Assembly (NCBI RefSeq): GCF_001469865.1
Contig: NZ_LOPV01000097.1
Coordinates: 1 to 64,000 of the forward strand
DNA length: 64,000 bases
Direction: 5' to 3'
From: Haloferax profundi
GTDB taxonomy: Archaea; Halobacteriota; Halobacteria; Halobacteriales; Haloferacaceae
Position numbers and translations under genes: made by a program
Notes under the pieces: model-generated
Told to the model about the DNA's origin: nothing
What the model saw: only the letters and a program-made list of their open reading frames with translations
Database searches by the model: none
Shown: positions 15,112 through 23,515 of the stretch, in pieces
How the letters are laid out: the number at the start of each line of letters is the position of its first letter
Numbering within the stretch: the first letter of the stretch is position 1

Positions 15112-16968
15112 GTGGTAGCGATAACGCCGGCCATGCTCGTCGTCTTCGCCGTCATCCTCGTCGCGTTGGCGTTCTTTGCGACCGAACCGGTTCCTGTCGA
15201 CGTGACGGCAATCGGGGTCATGGTGACGTTGATGTTGATTCAACCTGTCTCGGAGACACTGGTGGGTGTCGGTCTGCTCGGTACACCTATCGTCCTCTTC
15301 GAGTCGTATCCAGGCGACGCACTCTCTGGGTTCGCTAACACGGCGACGCTGACGGTCCTCGCGATGTTTATCCTGAGCGAAGGCGTCCAACGGACCGGCG
15401 TCATTCAGATACTTGGCGCGAAGATTTCGGCGCTCACCGGCGAGAGCGAGTTGAAGCAACTGGGGGCGACTGTCGGTGTCGTCGGTCCCATCTCTGGGTT
15501 CATCAACAACACCGCCGCCGTCGCCATCTTGCTGCCGATGGTGACCGACCTCGCAGAGCGCGGACGAACCTCGCCGTCGAAACTCCTCTTGCCGCTCTCG
15601 TACGCCTCCATGTTCGGTGGTATGCTGACGCTCATCGGAACGTCGACCAACATCCTCGCCAGTGACGTGTACTCGCGCATCACCGGGGAAGCGCCCTTCT
15701 CGATGTTCGAGTTCACGACGCTCGGCGCCCTCGTCATGGTCGTCGGGACGGTTTACCTCCTCACAATCGGTCGACGACTCACGCCCGCACGAATCGAACC
15801 CCGACTCGACCTGACCGAGGAGTTCGAGATGGCCGAGTACCTCACCGAAGTGGTCGTCCGCGACGACTCCCCACTCGTCGGCCAGCAGGTCCAGCAGGCC
15901 CTCGTCGAGACGGAGTTCGACGTGGACCTCCTGCAACTGATTCGCGGCGACAGCGTCTTCCTCGAACCTCTCGGGCCGAAGGAGATACAGACTGGCGACG
16001 TGTTCACGGTCAGGACTGACCGCAACACCCTCGTCGAACTCCTCGACGTGGAAGGCCTCGACCTCGTCGGTGCGACGGTCACCGAAGACGAACTCGAAAT
16101 CGCCGACAGAGGGCAGAACCTCGTCGAAGTGGTCGTCGCACCGGGGTCGTCGCTCGTCGGCGAGTCGCTGGCGACGGCGAGTTTCCGCCAGCGGTACGAC
16201 GCGACTGTCCTCGCCCTCCGGCGTGGTGGCGAACTCATCCGACGCCGAATGGACAACTTGCCACTCCGCGTCGGTGACACGTTGCTCGTACAGGCGACGA
16301 CCGAGAGTATCGAGCGTCTCGACACCAACCGTGACTTCATCGTCGCCCAAGAAATCGAGCGTCACGACTACCGCGAGTCCAAGATTCCGGTCGCCGTCGG
16401 TATCGTCGCCGGCGTCGTCGCGTTGGCGGCACTCGACTTCATTCCAATCGTCGTGTCGGCCTTGCTCGGGTCACTCGCGATGGTCGCGACGAAGTGCCTC
16501 CGTCCGACCGAACTGTACGACGCTGTCCAGTGGGACGTCATCTTCCTCCTCGCGGGCGTCATTCCGCTCGGCATCGCCATGGAGAACTCCGGTGCCGCCG
16601 AACTCCTCGCCGAGATGGTCGTGATGAGCGGCGAGTTCCTCCCCCTCGTCGCTGTCCTCGGCGTGTTCTACTTCGTGACGGCGCTGTTGACGAACGTCAT
16701 CTCGAACAACGCGAGCGTCGTCCTCATGATACCCGTCGCTATCGAAGCGGCGGCGACGTTGGGCGCGCGTCCGTTCTCGTTCGTCCTCGCGGTCATGTTC
16801 GCGGCGTCGACGGCGTTCATGACGCCGGTTGGCTACCAGACGAACCTCTTCGTGTACGGTCCCGGCGGGTACAAGTTCACGGACTACATGCGCGTCGGTG
16901 GCCCGCTACAACTGGTCCTCGGCATCGTGACGACCATCGGGGTGGCGTACTTCTTCCCCCTGACCTGA
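15112..16968 (+). CDS. SLC13/DASS-type transporter with two TrkA-C domains
   Basis: About 618 residues from GTG 15112; the ATG at 15133 would shorten it by seven. The N-terminal half has membrane helices with FINNTAAVAILLP and GTSTNI, the substrate/sodium hairpin motifs of divalent-anion transporters. The middle (about 245-420) holds two RCK C-terminal (TrkA-C) domains (VVVRDDSPLVGQQVQQALVE and VVVAPGSSLVGESL). The second membrane half has SNNASVVLMIP and MTPVGYQTNLFVYGPGGYKF. It likely imports dicarboxylate, sulfate or phosphate, gated by a ligand on the RCK domains. Confidence 0.88.
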   Translation: MVAITPAMLVVFAVILVALAFFATEPVPVDVTAIGVMVTLMLIQPVSETLVGVGLLGTPIVLFESYPGDALSGFANTATLTVLAMFILSEGVQRTGVIQILGAKISALTGESELKQLGATVGVVGPISGFINNTAAVAILLPMVTDLAERGRTSPSKLLLPLSYASMFGGMLTLIGTSTNILASDVYSRITGEAPFSMFEFTTLGALVMVVGTVYLLTIGRRLTPARIEPRLDLTEEFEMAEYLTEVVVRDDSPLVGQQVQQALVETEFDVDLLQLIRGDSVFLEPLGPKEIQTGDVFTVRTDRNTLVELLDVEGLDLVGATVTEDELEIADRGQNLVEVVVAPGSSLVGESLATASFRQRYDATVLALRRGGELIRRRMDNLPLRVGDTLLVQATTESIERLDTNRDFIVAQEIERHDYRESKIPVAVGIVAGVVALAALDFIPIVVSALLGSLAMVATKCLRPTELYDAVQWDVIFLLAGVIPLGIAMENSGAAELLAEMVVMSGEFLPLVAVLGVFYFVTALLTNVISNNASVVLMIPVAIEAAATLGARPFSFVLAVMFAASTAFMTPVGYQTNLFVYGPGGYKFTDYMRVGGPLQLVLGIVTTIGVAYFFPLT

Positions 16969-17017
16969 CGATTAGGAACGAAACCCTTTACACTACGACG
17001 AGAAGAGAAGTATATGC

Positions 17018-17090
17018 GGGACCGTGGGTTAGCCTGGTATACTTCGGGCCTTGGGTGCCCGTGACCCCGGTTCAAATCCGGGCGGTCCCA
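17018..17090 (+). tRNA. tRNA-Pro (anticodon TGG)
   Basis: The acceptor GGGACCG (17018-17024) pairs with CGGTCCC (17083-17089), with discriminator A at 17090. The anticodon stem CGGGC/GCCCG encloses CTTGGGT, giving anticodon TGG. The T arm is CCCGG-TTCAAAT-CCGGG. CCA is not encoded. CTTTACA at 16985-16991 is positioned as a TATA box. The 3' part of the gene is duplicated downstream. Confidence 0.95.
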
Positions 17091-17262
17091 CTTCTATGCG
17101 AACTCACCTACCGAGCACCGCGTAGCGTGTGCGAGGGACATCGAGTTCGCGGTGGATGGACGAAAAGCGGATTTGAACCCGACGAGACCGAACGAAGTGA
17201 GGTCGCGGCTTGGTTCACAATCCGGGCGGTCCCACTTCTATGCGAACTCACCTACCGAGCAC
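17075..17262. repeat. tRNA-Pro 3'-end duplication with inverted T arm
   Basis: A perfect 44-nt direct repeat (17075-17118 and 17219-17262) covers the last 16 nt of tRNA-Pro plus 28 nt of flank. Between the copies lie CGGATTTGAACC (17168-17179), an exact inverted copy of the T arm, a hairpin-forming GC stretch (GACC...GGTC, 17187-17205) and GGTTCA at 17212-17217. The 144-bp unit looks like a minimal integrated element bounded by tRNA-derived repeats, without any gene. Confidence 0.7.
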
Positions 17263-17597
17263 GTCGTCACGCACTAGCACCACATCCCAGCACCGGAGGT
17301 GTTATGAACCGAAAGAAGAGACGAACAGATAGGCGGCACGGTCAGCAGCACCTTTCAACCACCGTGGTTTCCACGTGTGGTCGCCGCTGACTGGCCTACC
17401 CCGTCTCTCTAACAATCACGAGCGACGGCGCTCGTACATCCCGAAACCACCACACGCAGAGCGTCAGGTACGCAACCGGACCAGTCGAATCTCCTCCGAA
17501 CTGCTCGGCGTGAGCGACTCAAGAACACAGTTTAGACTCGTGATAGTCTGGGCGACAAGTATTTGTGGAGTGGTCACAAGTGACATAGTGTATCGCT
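17263..17597. other. Intergenic stretch without recognised gene
   Basis: Short frames here are not supported: they show no haloarchaeal codon bias and no recognisable domains. CCACCGTGGTTTCCACGTGTGG (17357-17378) contains nested short inverted repeats. GTATTTGTGG near 17557-17566 is a possible TATA region for the Cys-rich gene at 17598. Confidence 0.4.
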
Positions 17598-17867
17598 ATG
17601 AAGCCGTGCCACAGTTGTCAGGCGGTCATCGACGAGTACATCTTGGACAAACAACTCGAGAACCTGCGCGACCTCACAGTCGACGATTTCAACGTCTGTG
17701 CGGACTGTGCGACCATCGTCGACGATGCGTGCGTGGAGTGCGGCGGTGCCGTGTACGTCCCACGAGGAGAATCAGTCACGCCCGACTATTGTCCGGCGTG
17801 CCGGTCTGACCTCATCGAACGTACCGGCCACGACCCCGGGTGGACCTGCGATACCATCTCGACCTGA
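17598..17867 (+). CDS. Small zinc-ribbon-like protein
   Basis: 89 residues with four Cys pairs: CHSC (residue 3), CADC (33), CVEC (44) and CPAC (66). They can form two zinc ribbons by pairing the pairs. A final lone Cys lies near the C-terminus. Haloarchaea encode many such tiny zinc-finger proteins, several of which affect stress survival or biofilm formation; no specific function can be assigned from sequence. ATG at 17598 follows an AT-rich box by about 30 nt, consistent with a leaderless transcript. Confidence 0.75.
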   Translation: MKPCHSCQAVIDEYILDKQLENLRDLTVDDFNVCADCATIVDDACVECGGAVYVPRGESVTPDYCPACRSDLIERTGHDPGWTCDTIST

Positions 17868-17957
17868 ACGGTACCGTAGCCCGGGACCCACTGTTTCTTC
17901 GTTCACACGCGATAGCGGTTCGCTCCCGTAGAACGGACGTGACCCGCTGAGTGTGAC

Positions 17958-18203
17958 TCATCCGCCTTTCTTTCGGTACCAAAAGCGCTCACCGACGGGA
18001 GACTGTCCTGCCTCGATGTCGAGTCTGCTGACGAAGAGGTCCCGAATCGCGAGCGTGACGACCAACTCGACGGACTCGCCGTCGTCACTCCGGGCGTGGA
18101 CGACCCAGTGACCGTCGCGTTCTTCGACTGCCTCGACGGTTCCTTCGGTCCAGCGGTCGACGTCGTGCGTCGGTTCTCGGGCGTGGATTCTATCGTGGGG
18201 CAT
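17958..18203 (-). CDS. Conserved small haloarchaeal protein
   Basis: 81 residues, MPHDRIHAREPTHDVDRWTE at the start, then VEAVEERDGHWVVHARSDDGE and ELVVTLAIRDLFVSRLDIEAG. The pattern of short beta strands suggests a small barrel. No known motif. It ends in basic KKGG. It follows the fused aminopropyltransferase-like gene by only three bases on the same strand, so the two are probably one operon, with this gene second. Confidence 0.6.
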   Translation of the reverse strand: MPHDRIHAREPTHDVDRWTEGTVEAVEERDGHWVVHARSDDGESVELVVTLAIRDLFVSRLDIEAGQSPVGERFWYRKKGG

Positions 18204-18206
18204 CTG

Positions 18207-19802
18207 TCAGGCCGCGACTGCAATCTGTGCTGTCGCGTTCGCATCGCTCGCGTTCGTTTCGCTCTCGTTCGTCTGCTGGATGACGTACCGTTGGCCGACC
18301 ATCGGGTCCAGTAGACTGTCGATAGGAGCGCGGTCGTCGCGCAGAAGAGGCACGTCGTCTGTCGGTTCGTCGTTCCGGTACGACGAGAGTTCGGCGGCGA
18401 GGTCGATGCCGACGTCGCGGTGCTGGTTCCGCGCTTGCAACTCGTCGCGCGTCACGAGCGTCGCGTCTTTCGTCGCCACGACTTCGATGTTCTGGACGAC
18501 GACGCTCCCGGCGGTGGGGAAACTGTACACCTGCGGATAGACACGGTTCATCGTCTTGTACTCCGCACGGTAGAACTGCGAGGCGGGGCCGGAAGGAGCG
18601 GAGATGACGTTCGCGAAGAGGATTCCGTCTTCGTCGAGTCGCTCCGAGGTGAGGCGCATGAACTCCACCGTCGTCAGTTCGAACGGTACCTTGTCTTTCC
18701 GGTAGGCGTCGAGGACGATGAGGTCGTACGTCTGGTTCGTCTCACGGAGGTACTGTCGTCCGTCCATCGTGTAGATGTTGAGTCGGTCGGACTCCTCGAC
18801 ACCGAAGTACTGCTTCGAGACGGACACGACTTCTGGGTCTATCTCCACCACGTCCACGGTCACGTTGGGATACATCTCGTTGAACACCCGTGGGCCGGTG
18901 AATCCGCCGCCGCCGACGAACAACACCCGGTCGATGTCGTCGGAGAGCAAGAACGGGACGTGGAAGTACGAGGTGTAGTCGAAGACGTGCCGCGTCGGGT
19001 CGTCGAGGTCCATCGCGCTGTGGGGTTGTCCGTCGAGATAGAGCGTTCGTGTGTCACCGGCGTCGACGACGCGGAGTTCCTGATACGCGGTCTGTGTGTG
19101 GTAGACCGTGGTCCCGGCGCTGTCGAGGCCGAGACCACCAGACATCGTGGCGACGACGAGCAGAAGACTGACACCGACGCTCCAGTACACCTCGTGGCGA
19201 CTGACGTTCGGACGAGCGATGTGAACTGCCGTGGCCACCGAGATGACGCCCAAGACGAGGCCGATTTGGGGGACACTCAACGACGGGATGAGGACGAACG
19301 TCGTCGCGAACGCGCCGACGATACTCCCGATAGTCCCGACTGCGTAGACGTGGCCGGAGGCGGCACCGACCTCGGACCGTCCCGACAGTTCCGCTGCGTA
19401 CGGGCTGATATAGCCGAGGAGGTACGTCGGCGGGCCGAAGAGCAGCGTAATCGCCGGGAGCGACGCGAACCGACTCGGCAGTGGCAACCCGGCCATCGAC
19501 TGCAAGAAGAGGTCGCCGAGGAGGATGACGCCCGCGATGTACGCCGCCGTGGCGATGAACACGCGGACGAGGCGGTCGTTCGACGCCTGTTCCGCCTGCT
19601 TGCCGCCTCGATGATAGCCGAGACTCAGCGCGGCGAGGAAGACGCCGATGATACTCCCCCACGTGTAGATACTGCTGCCGAACTCGGGCGCAATCATCCG
19701 GCCCGCGAGAATCTCGAGTCCCATACTCGTGACGCCGGAGACGAACACCGCCAGTTCGGGCCGTGTCATCCGGAGAGGAGAGAGGGAGGGCGTCGAAGCC
19801 AT
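18207..19802 (-). CDS. Membrane-anchored spermidine-synthase-fold protein
   Basis: 531 residues. The first about 210 form seven or so membrane helices (SGVTSMGLEILAGRMIAPEF is characteristic). From about 240 there is a spermine/spermidine synthase fold: VLFVGGGGFTGPRVF (SAM or dcSAM loop), VDVVEIDPEVV, YTMDGRQYL and YDLIVLDAYRKDKVP. Fused forms of this kind are widespread but mostly uncharacterised; the catalytic Asp pair of true aminopropyltransferases appears only partly kept. TATTAAAT at 19828-19835 may be its TATA region. It is followed by a tiny gene at 18203 in the same operon. Confidence 0.85.
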   Translation of the reverse strand: MASTPSLSPLRMTRPELAVFVSGVTSMGLEILAGRMIAPEFGSSIYTWGSIIGVFLAALSLGYHRGGKQAEQASNDRLVRVFIATAAYIAGVILLGDLFLQSMAGLPLPSRFASLPAITLLFGPPTYLLGYISPYAAELSGRSEVGAASGHVYAVGTIGSIVGAFATTFVLIPSLSVPQIGLVLGVISVATAVHIARPNVSRHEVYWSVGVSLLLVVATMSGGLGLDSAGTTVYHTQTAYQELRVVDAGDTRTLYLDGQPHSAMDLDDPTRHVFDYTSYFHVPFLLSDDIDRVLFVGGGGFTGPRVFNEMYPNVTVDVVEIDPEVVSVSKQYFGVEESDRLNIYTMDGRQYLRETNQTYDLIVLDAYRKDKVPFELTTVEFMRLTSERLDEDGILFANVISAPSGPASQFYRAEYKTMNRVYPQVYSFPTAGSVVVQNIEVVATKDATLVTRDELQARNQHRDVGIDLAAELSSYRNDEPTDDVPLLRDDRAPIDSLLDPMVGQRYVIQQTNESETNASDANATAQIAVAA

Positions 19803-19892
19803 ACTGAAGTCGTAAGGGCCAGATAGGTATTAAATCACGCCAGTGACACCTGCGAGAGCGTCGGCGCGGAGAACTCGGTTGAATTGACGATT

Positions 19893-21074
19893 CTACAGCA
19901 TCGAGATACCGATGAACAGGACGTATCCGGCGACGAACGAGAGCGCGAACGACCCGACCCACGCTCCGAGCGTCTTGAATATCTTCTCGCGACTGATGCC
20001 CGCGCCGCCGGTGATTGCCGCCCCGCTTCCGATGATTGCGGAGACGACGATTTCGTTGAAGGAGACGGGGACACCGAGGAAGACGGCGACCTGTGCGATG
20101 AGGAACGAGGGAATCAACGCCGAAATCGCCCGACGTGGACCAAGCGACGAGTAATCCTGTGAGAGCGATTTAATCATCCGGGGCGCGCCCATCCACGCCC
20201 CGACGAGGATGCCGAACCCCCCGCCGACGAGGACGGCAGTGAGTGGAATCGCCATCGTATCGAACAACGGGAGCAGTGGTCCGACGGCGAGTCCGACCTG
20301 CGACCCGCCGGCCGAGAAGGCGACGAGCGACCCGAGTGCGAGGAGGAACCGGTTCATCGCCCGGTGTTCGTCGCGGTGGATGTCGAAGCGGACGAGTGCC
20401 GCGATACCGACTGCGAAGAGGAGTGTCACCACGAGTGGCCCGTGCACTGTCACCGAGTCGAGTGACGCGCCGACGACGCTCGCGAGTGATTGGCCACCGT
20501 CTGGACCGCCGAGGACGGCGAACTCGATGTTGGCGACGACGGCGCTGACACTGGCTGCGAGCGCGGGGATACAGATAGATTCGGGTGCCCACTCACGCGA
20601 GAGCACGCGGGCGAGTCCGTAGGCGAGTCCACCGCCAACGAAGGGCGTGAGTACCCACACCGATGCGATTTCCTGGTACTTCGCCCACGCCGGAGCACCG
20701 CCGAGTGCGATGCCGATACCGATGACTGCACCGGTGACGGTGAACGCCGTCGCAATCGGGATTCCAGTCACGATGCCGATGGCCATGAGGCCACCTGCGA
20801 GGAGTAAGACGACGACGGCGGCCAGAGGTGAGAGCGCGACACCGTCGATGAGACCAGTCCCGATAGCGGCCGACACGCTCCCGCCTTGGACCACGGCACC
20901 CAGAAACGCGATGACGCCGACGACGAGTCCCGCGCGCATTATCGAGATAGCGTTCGCGCCGACTGCCGGTGCGAACGGCGTCGCACCCGCCGACCCGGCA
21001 CCGATTATCCACGCCATGAACAGGCTCACGGCACTCGCTACGGCGACGAGGGCCAGCGACAACACATCAACCAT
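19893..21074 (-). CDS. PiT-like inorganic phosphate permease
   Basis: 393 residues with about ten to twelve membrane helices in two inverted halves. AWIIGAGSAGATPFAPAVGA near the N-terminus and VPVSFNEIVVSAIIGSG near the C-terminus occupy the positions of the family's paired signature sequences; the usual GANDxANA is replaced by GANAIS in a modified context. QDYSSLGPRRA is shared with the second copy at 26840-28036. It is inferred to take up phosphate with sodium or protons; another anion is possible because the signature is altered. Single gene with its own promoter region. Confidence 0.85.
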   Translation of the reverse strand: MVDVLSLALVAVASAVSLFMAWIIGAGSAGATPFAPAVGANAISIMRAGLVVGVIAFLGAVVQGGSVSAAIGTGLIDGVALSPLAAVVVLLLAGGLMAIGIVTGIPIATAFTVTGAVIGIGIALGGAPAWAKYQEIASVWVLTPFVGGGLAYGLARVLSREWAPESICIPALAASVSAVVANIEFAVLGGPDGGQSLASVVGASLDSVTVHGPLVVTLLFAVGIAALVRFDIHRDEHRAMNRFLLALGSLVAFSAGGSQVGLAVGPLLPLFDTMAIPLTAVLVGGGFGILVGAWMGAPRMIKSLSQDYSSLGPRRAISALIPSFLIAQVAVFLGVPVSFNEIVVSAIIGSGAAITGGAGISREKIFKTLGAWVGSFALSFVAGYVLFIGISML

Positions 21075-21411
21075 CGGAACACTCGGAAGAGACCATCATG
21101 GTTCGAATTCGGAGGCGGGGTAGTCTGTCTACAGGTGGAGATTCTCAGTTGGGGTCAATTAAGTCTTAAGATAGTGTTTCACATTAGCCGCAATATTAAT
21201 CGACATCTCAGACTCAAAGGTGCATTCAAAGCACGTTAGAAAGGACAGCACACCACAAGTCGTGACGCCTCACCTCACAAGCGACCCACGGATGTGCAAT
21301 TCTGTCTGGGAGAGGTACGCTGTCGTCGGAGACGGTCCACGAGAGGGGGAGCGCGAAGAGGGAGCGCAGAGAGCGCGGAAGTATAAATACGAAGACGGTA
21401 CCAGACGGGCT
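21075..21411. promoter_or_regulatory. Divergent promoter region, PiT and Cas4-like genes
   Basis: This 337-bp gap is AT-rich at 21155-21200 (AATTAAGTCTTAAG and CAATATTAAT), fitting the promoter of the leftward permease gene. GTATAAATAC at 21381-21390 is a TATA box 22-31 nt before the Cas4-like ATG at 21412, as expected for a leaderless transcript. No gene is seen in the gap. Confidence 0.6.
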
Positions 21412-22098
21412 ATGTCGTCACGAATCGCCGCCTCGGACCTCGCACACGCCGCGTACTGCCCACGGCAACTCTACTACGCGCGCCGCGACAGCGACAGAGA
21501 ACCGCCGCCCACCGTCGGCGACATTCGCGCTCTCGCATTCGAGTACGCGTCCCTCGTCGACGCCAGCGACGACGAACTCACGGCCAAACCACTGGCGACT
21601 ACGCCCACGACGTACCGGAGGAATCTCCGCCGTCTCCGCGAGCGAGACGAGTGGGAGTCACTGACGAATCCAACGAGGAAGGACGTCGTACTCGCGGGGA
21701 AAGACTGCCGCGGCGTCGCGCACAAACTCGTCGGCGACCCCCCAGTTCCGTCACTCGTCTCTCCGGGGACGCCACCCGAACGCGGCGTGTGGGAACCCCA
21801 GCGTGTCCGGGCCGTCGCGGTGGCCAAGGCCCTATCGTGGGAACGAGAATCAGCAGTCGAGCGAGCGTTCGTGGAGTATCCAGCAGTCGGTGTCGTCCGA
21901 ACCGTCCGACTCACGACACAGAACAAAGCGGCGTACCGTCGGGCACTCAGGGTCGCGCGCGGACTCGACTTCGTCCCACCGCGCCTCCGTAACTCGGCGA
22001 AGTGCGAGGGGTGTGCCTACCGAGAGCAGTGTGGGGTCAGTGACCCACGACCGAAGTCGTGGGCTTGTCAGTGGACTCCCCTTCTGCCGTCGATTTGA
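21412..22098 (+). pseudogene. Cas4/Dna2-like nuclease gene, 5' part, split by an IS
   Basis: As read through, 228 residues, but only the first 208 or so are original. SDLAHAAYCPRQLYYARR is the typical start of Cas4/Dna2-type PD-(D/E)xK nucleases, with the first Cys of an iron-sulfur cluster. CEGCAYREQC near residue 198-207 supplies the remaining three. After EQCG the sequence becomes the end of an IS (codons from 22036 on). The lost tail, VKTRSLRSLVGF, is found intact behind the IS at 23477-23515. No cas operon or CRISPR array is nearby, so this was probably a stand-alone Cas4-like DNA-end-processing nuclease. Activity after truncation is doubtful but the core and all four Cys remain. Confidence 0.8.
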
Positions 22099-22190
22099 CG
22101 GAGGCATGGAAATCACCATTCAGGTTCAAGGTCCCCGACGTCAGCGCACACTGACAGGGTGCGCCTCCACCCGAAGACTTCTGCCCCGAG
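22037..22190 (-). ncRNA. Predicted TnpB guide RNA scaffold (omega/reRNA)
   Basis: By the known organisation of TnpB systems the scaffold is the 3' end of the tnpB transcript, ending in the hairpin at 22044-22063 and continuing into the flank. The guide would be the minus-strand sequence after the element, starting CCCACACTGCTCTCGG (22035 downward). The 5' limit given here is nominal. Confidence 0.45.
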
Positions 22191-23335
22191 TGGAGTTTCT
22201 TGAGCAGTTTACGAGCGACGTTCTTGCTCGCGTTGTAGTCCGCGTTCAGTTCGTACTCGCACTTCTGACACACAAACTGGTGCTTCGACCGGCGATTGTT
22301 CTCGTGCGTAAACCCACACGACGAACACCGTTGAGACGTGTACGCAGGACTCACTTGCCCCATTTCAATGCCGAACATCTCCGCCTTGTACTCAACGTAC
22401 TGGTAGAGGCGTCGGAACGCCCACGCGTGGTATCGCTTTGCACCAGCCATCCGTTTGCGAATGTCGGTCAGATACTCGAACGCGATGTGCGTACAGCCGT
22501 GGTAGTGGGCTTCTTCGAGAATCTGGTTAGATGCTCGGTGGAGTTCGTCTTGCATCCAGCAGTGTTCGCGGTCTTTCATCGACTGAATCGACAGGTGGGC
22601 CGACCGCGTGCCCGTCTGTTGCATCGACCCGCGAGTCTTCTCGAACTCTCGGCGTCGGTGGTTCATCTCGTCGGCGTTCCCGATGAATGCGCCTGTTGAA
22701 GTCACGGCGAGCGAGCCGTCCACGTTCAGGTCAACGCCAAGGACTGTTCTGTGCTTGGCATCAGAAGAATTAGCAGTGGACTGGTCTTGCTCGTCTGTGG
22801 CTCGGCGCATCCGTGCGTGGAGGTAGAACGACTGTGTGGTACGGTCGTACTGCAACGTAGACATACGGAACTCGTAGTCCTCGTTCAGCAGGTACTCACC
22901 AATCGGCGTTCCCTCAGTTTCGCTGGGAATCACATAGTCGCACTCAACGCGACCATTCACTGTGGAAAGGGAAACGTGGTCGCGGTGGAACGTTGCGGAG
23001 CGTTTGTCGTAGACGACGCTCCACGCATCGAAGTGCGGTTGGCTGGTGTTATCGCCTTTCTTGAGTCGAGAGACACCGCTTTTTGTGGCCTCGATAGCAC
23101 GTCGAATCCCTTTCTGGACGAGGTTCGCGGTCAACTCTGTCTCGCCTCGAAGTTGGTCGTAGAGGGCGTTCTCGGCCTTCTTCTTTGAGGTTACGCAGTA
23201 GTCGTGTGGGTATCTCCACGCCCACTCTGCGGTGGTGTTCGCACAGTGGAGGAACTGGTTTTTGGTTTGATGGAGGTCGTCGCACCGCTCGTTGGGTACG
23301 TCGAGTTTGACTTTGACGGTGCGAATCACCTCCAT
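22037..23335 (-). CDS. tnpB: TnpB RNA-guided nuclease
   Basis: 432 residues. The RuvC parts are VLGVDLNVDG (catalytic Asp), HIAFEYLTDIR (Glu) and LNADYNASKN (Asp). A zinc finger CSSCGFTHENN...CQKC lies between the last two. All are intact, so the protein is probably active as the guide-RNA-directed DNA nuclease known for TnpB, the ancestor of Cas12. The stop codon lies almost at the IS end, so the guide RNA scaffold must overlap the 3' end of the gene. TATA-like TTTATACC (coding-strand GGTATAAA) at 23361-23368 lies 26-33 nt upstream of the start. Confidence 0.92.
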   Translation of the reverse strand: MEVIRTVKVKLDVPNERCDDLHQTKNQFLHCANTTAEWAWRYPHDYCVTSKKKAENALYDQLRGETELTANLVQKGIRRAIEATKSGVSRLKKGDNTSQPHFDAWSVVYDKRSATFHRDHVSLSTVNGRVECDYVIPSETEGTPIGEYLLNEDYEFRMSTLQYDRTTQSFYLHARMRRATDEQDQSTANSSDAKHRTVLGVDLNVDGSLAVTSTGAFIGNADEMNHRRREFEKTRGSMQQTGTRSAHLSIQSMKDREHCWMQDELHRASNQILEEAHYHGCTHIAFEYLTDIRKRMAGAKRYHAWAFRRLYQYVEYKAEMFGIEMGQVSPAYTSQRCSSCGFTHENNRRSKHQFVCQKCEYELNADYNASKNVARKLLKKLHSGQKSSGGGAPCQCALTSGTLNLNGDFHASVKSTAEGESTDKPTTSVVGH

Positions 23336-23476
23336 CGTTGGTTCACATATTGAACCATCTCTTTATACCAATACCGATTAACGTTGGTGGGTCGGTCTGC
23401 TACCACTCGTGGATTGATTCGAGTCTTGACGGGTTCCTCCCAAGGCTAAAGCCGTGGTCTTCCTCCTTGCAATCAT

Positions 23477-23515
23477 GTGAAGACGCGTTCGTTGCGCTCA
23501 CTCGTCGGCTTCTAA
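23477..23515 (+). pseudogene. Cas4-like gene, detached 3' end
   Basis: Thirteen codons, GTG AAG ACG to TAA, encode VKTRSLRSLVGF and a stop. Placed after the CGxxx of the 5' part they complete the fourth-Cys tail typical of Cas4-like proteins. The fragment is cut off from its gene by the IS and overlaps the end of the convergent sua5 gene by 18 bases. Confidence 0.75.

Larger units (their letters stand above)
22036..23476 (-). mobile_element. IS200/IS605-type (IS1341-like) element with tnpB only
   Basis: The borders follow from the interrupted gene: joining ...TGTGGG (ending 22035) to GTGAAGACG (from 23477) restores a single reading frame. The length is about 1441 bp (a two-base GT ambiguity remains) and there is no target duplication, as expected for this family. 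On the minus strand the left end begins ATGATTGCAAGGAGG, and the right end carries the hairpin CCCACGAC-CGAA-GTCGTGGG (22044-22063). The flank 5' of the left end is TTCAC. No tnpA is present, so transposition would need a helper. Confidence 0.85.

Noticed and set aside
14770-16365. 531-codon minus-strand frame
   Set aside because: Antisense shadow of the helicase end and the SLC13-type transporter, whose motifs are clear on the plus strand.
21412-22098. Cas4-like gene as evidence for a CRISPR-Cas locus
   Set aside because: No other cas gene or array exists in the window; stand-alone Cas4-like nucleases are common in archaea.
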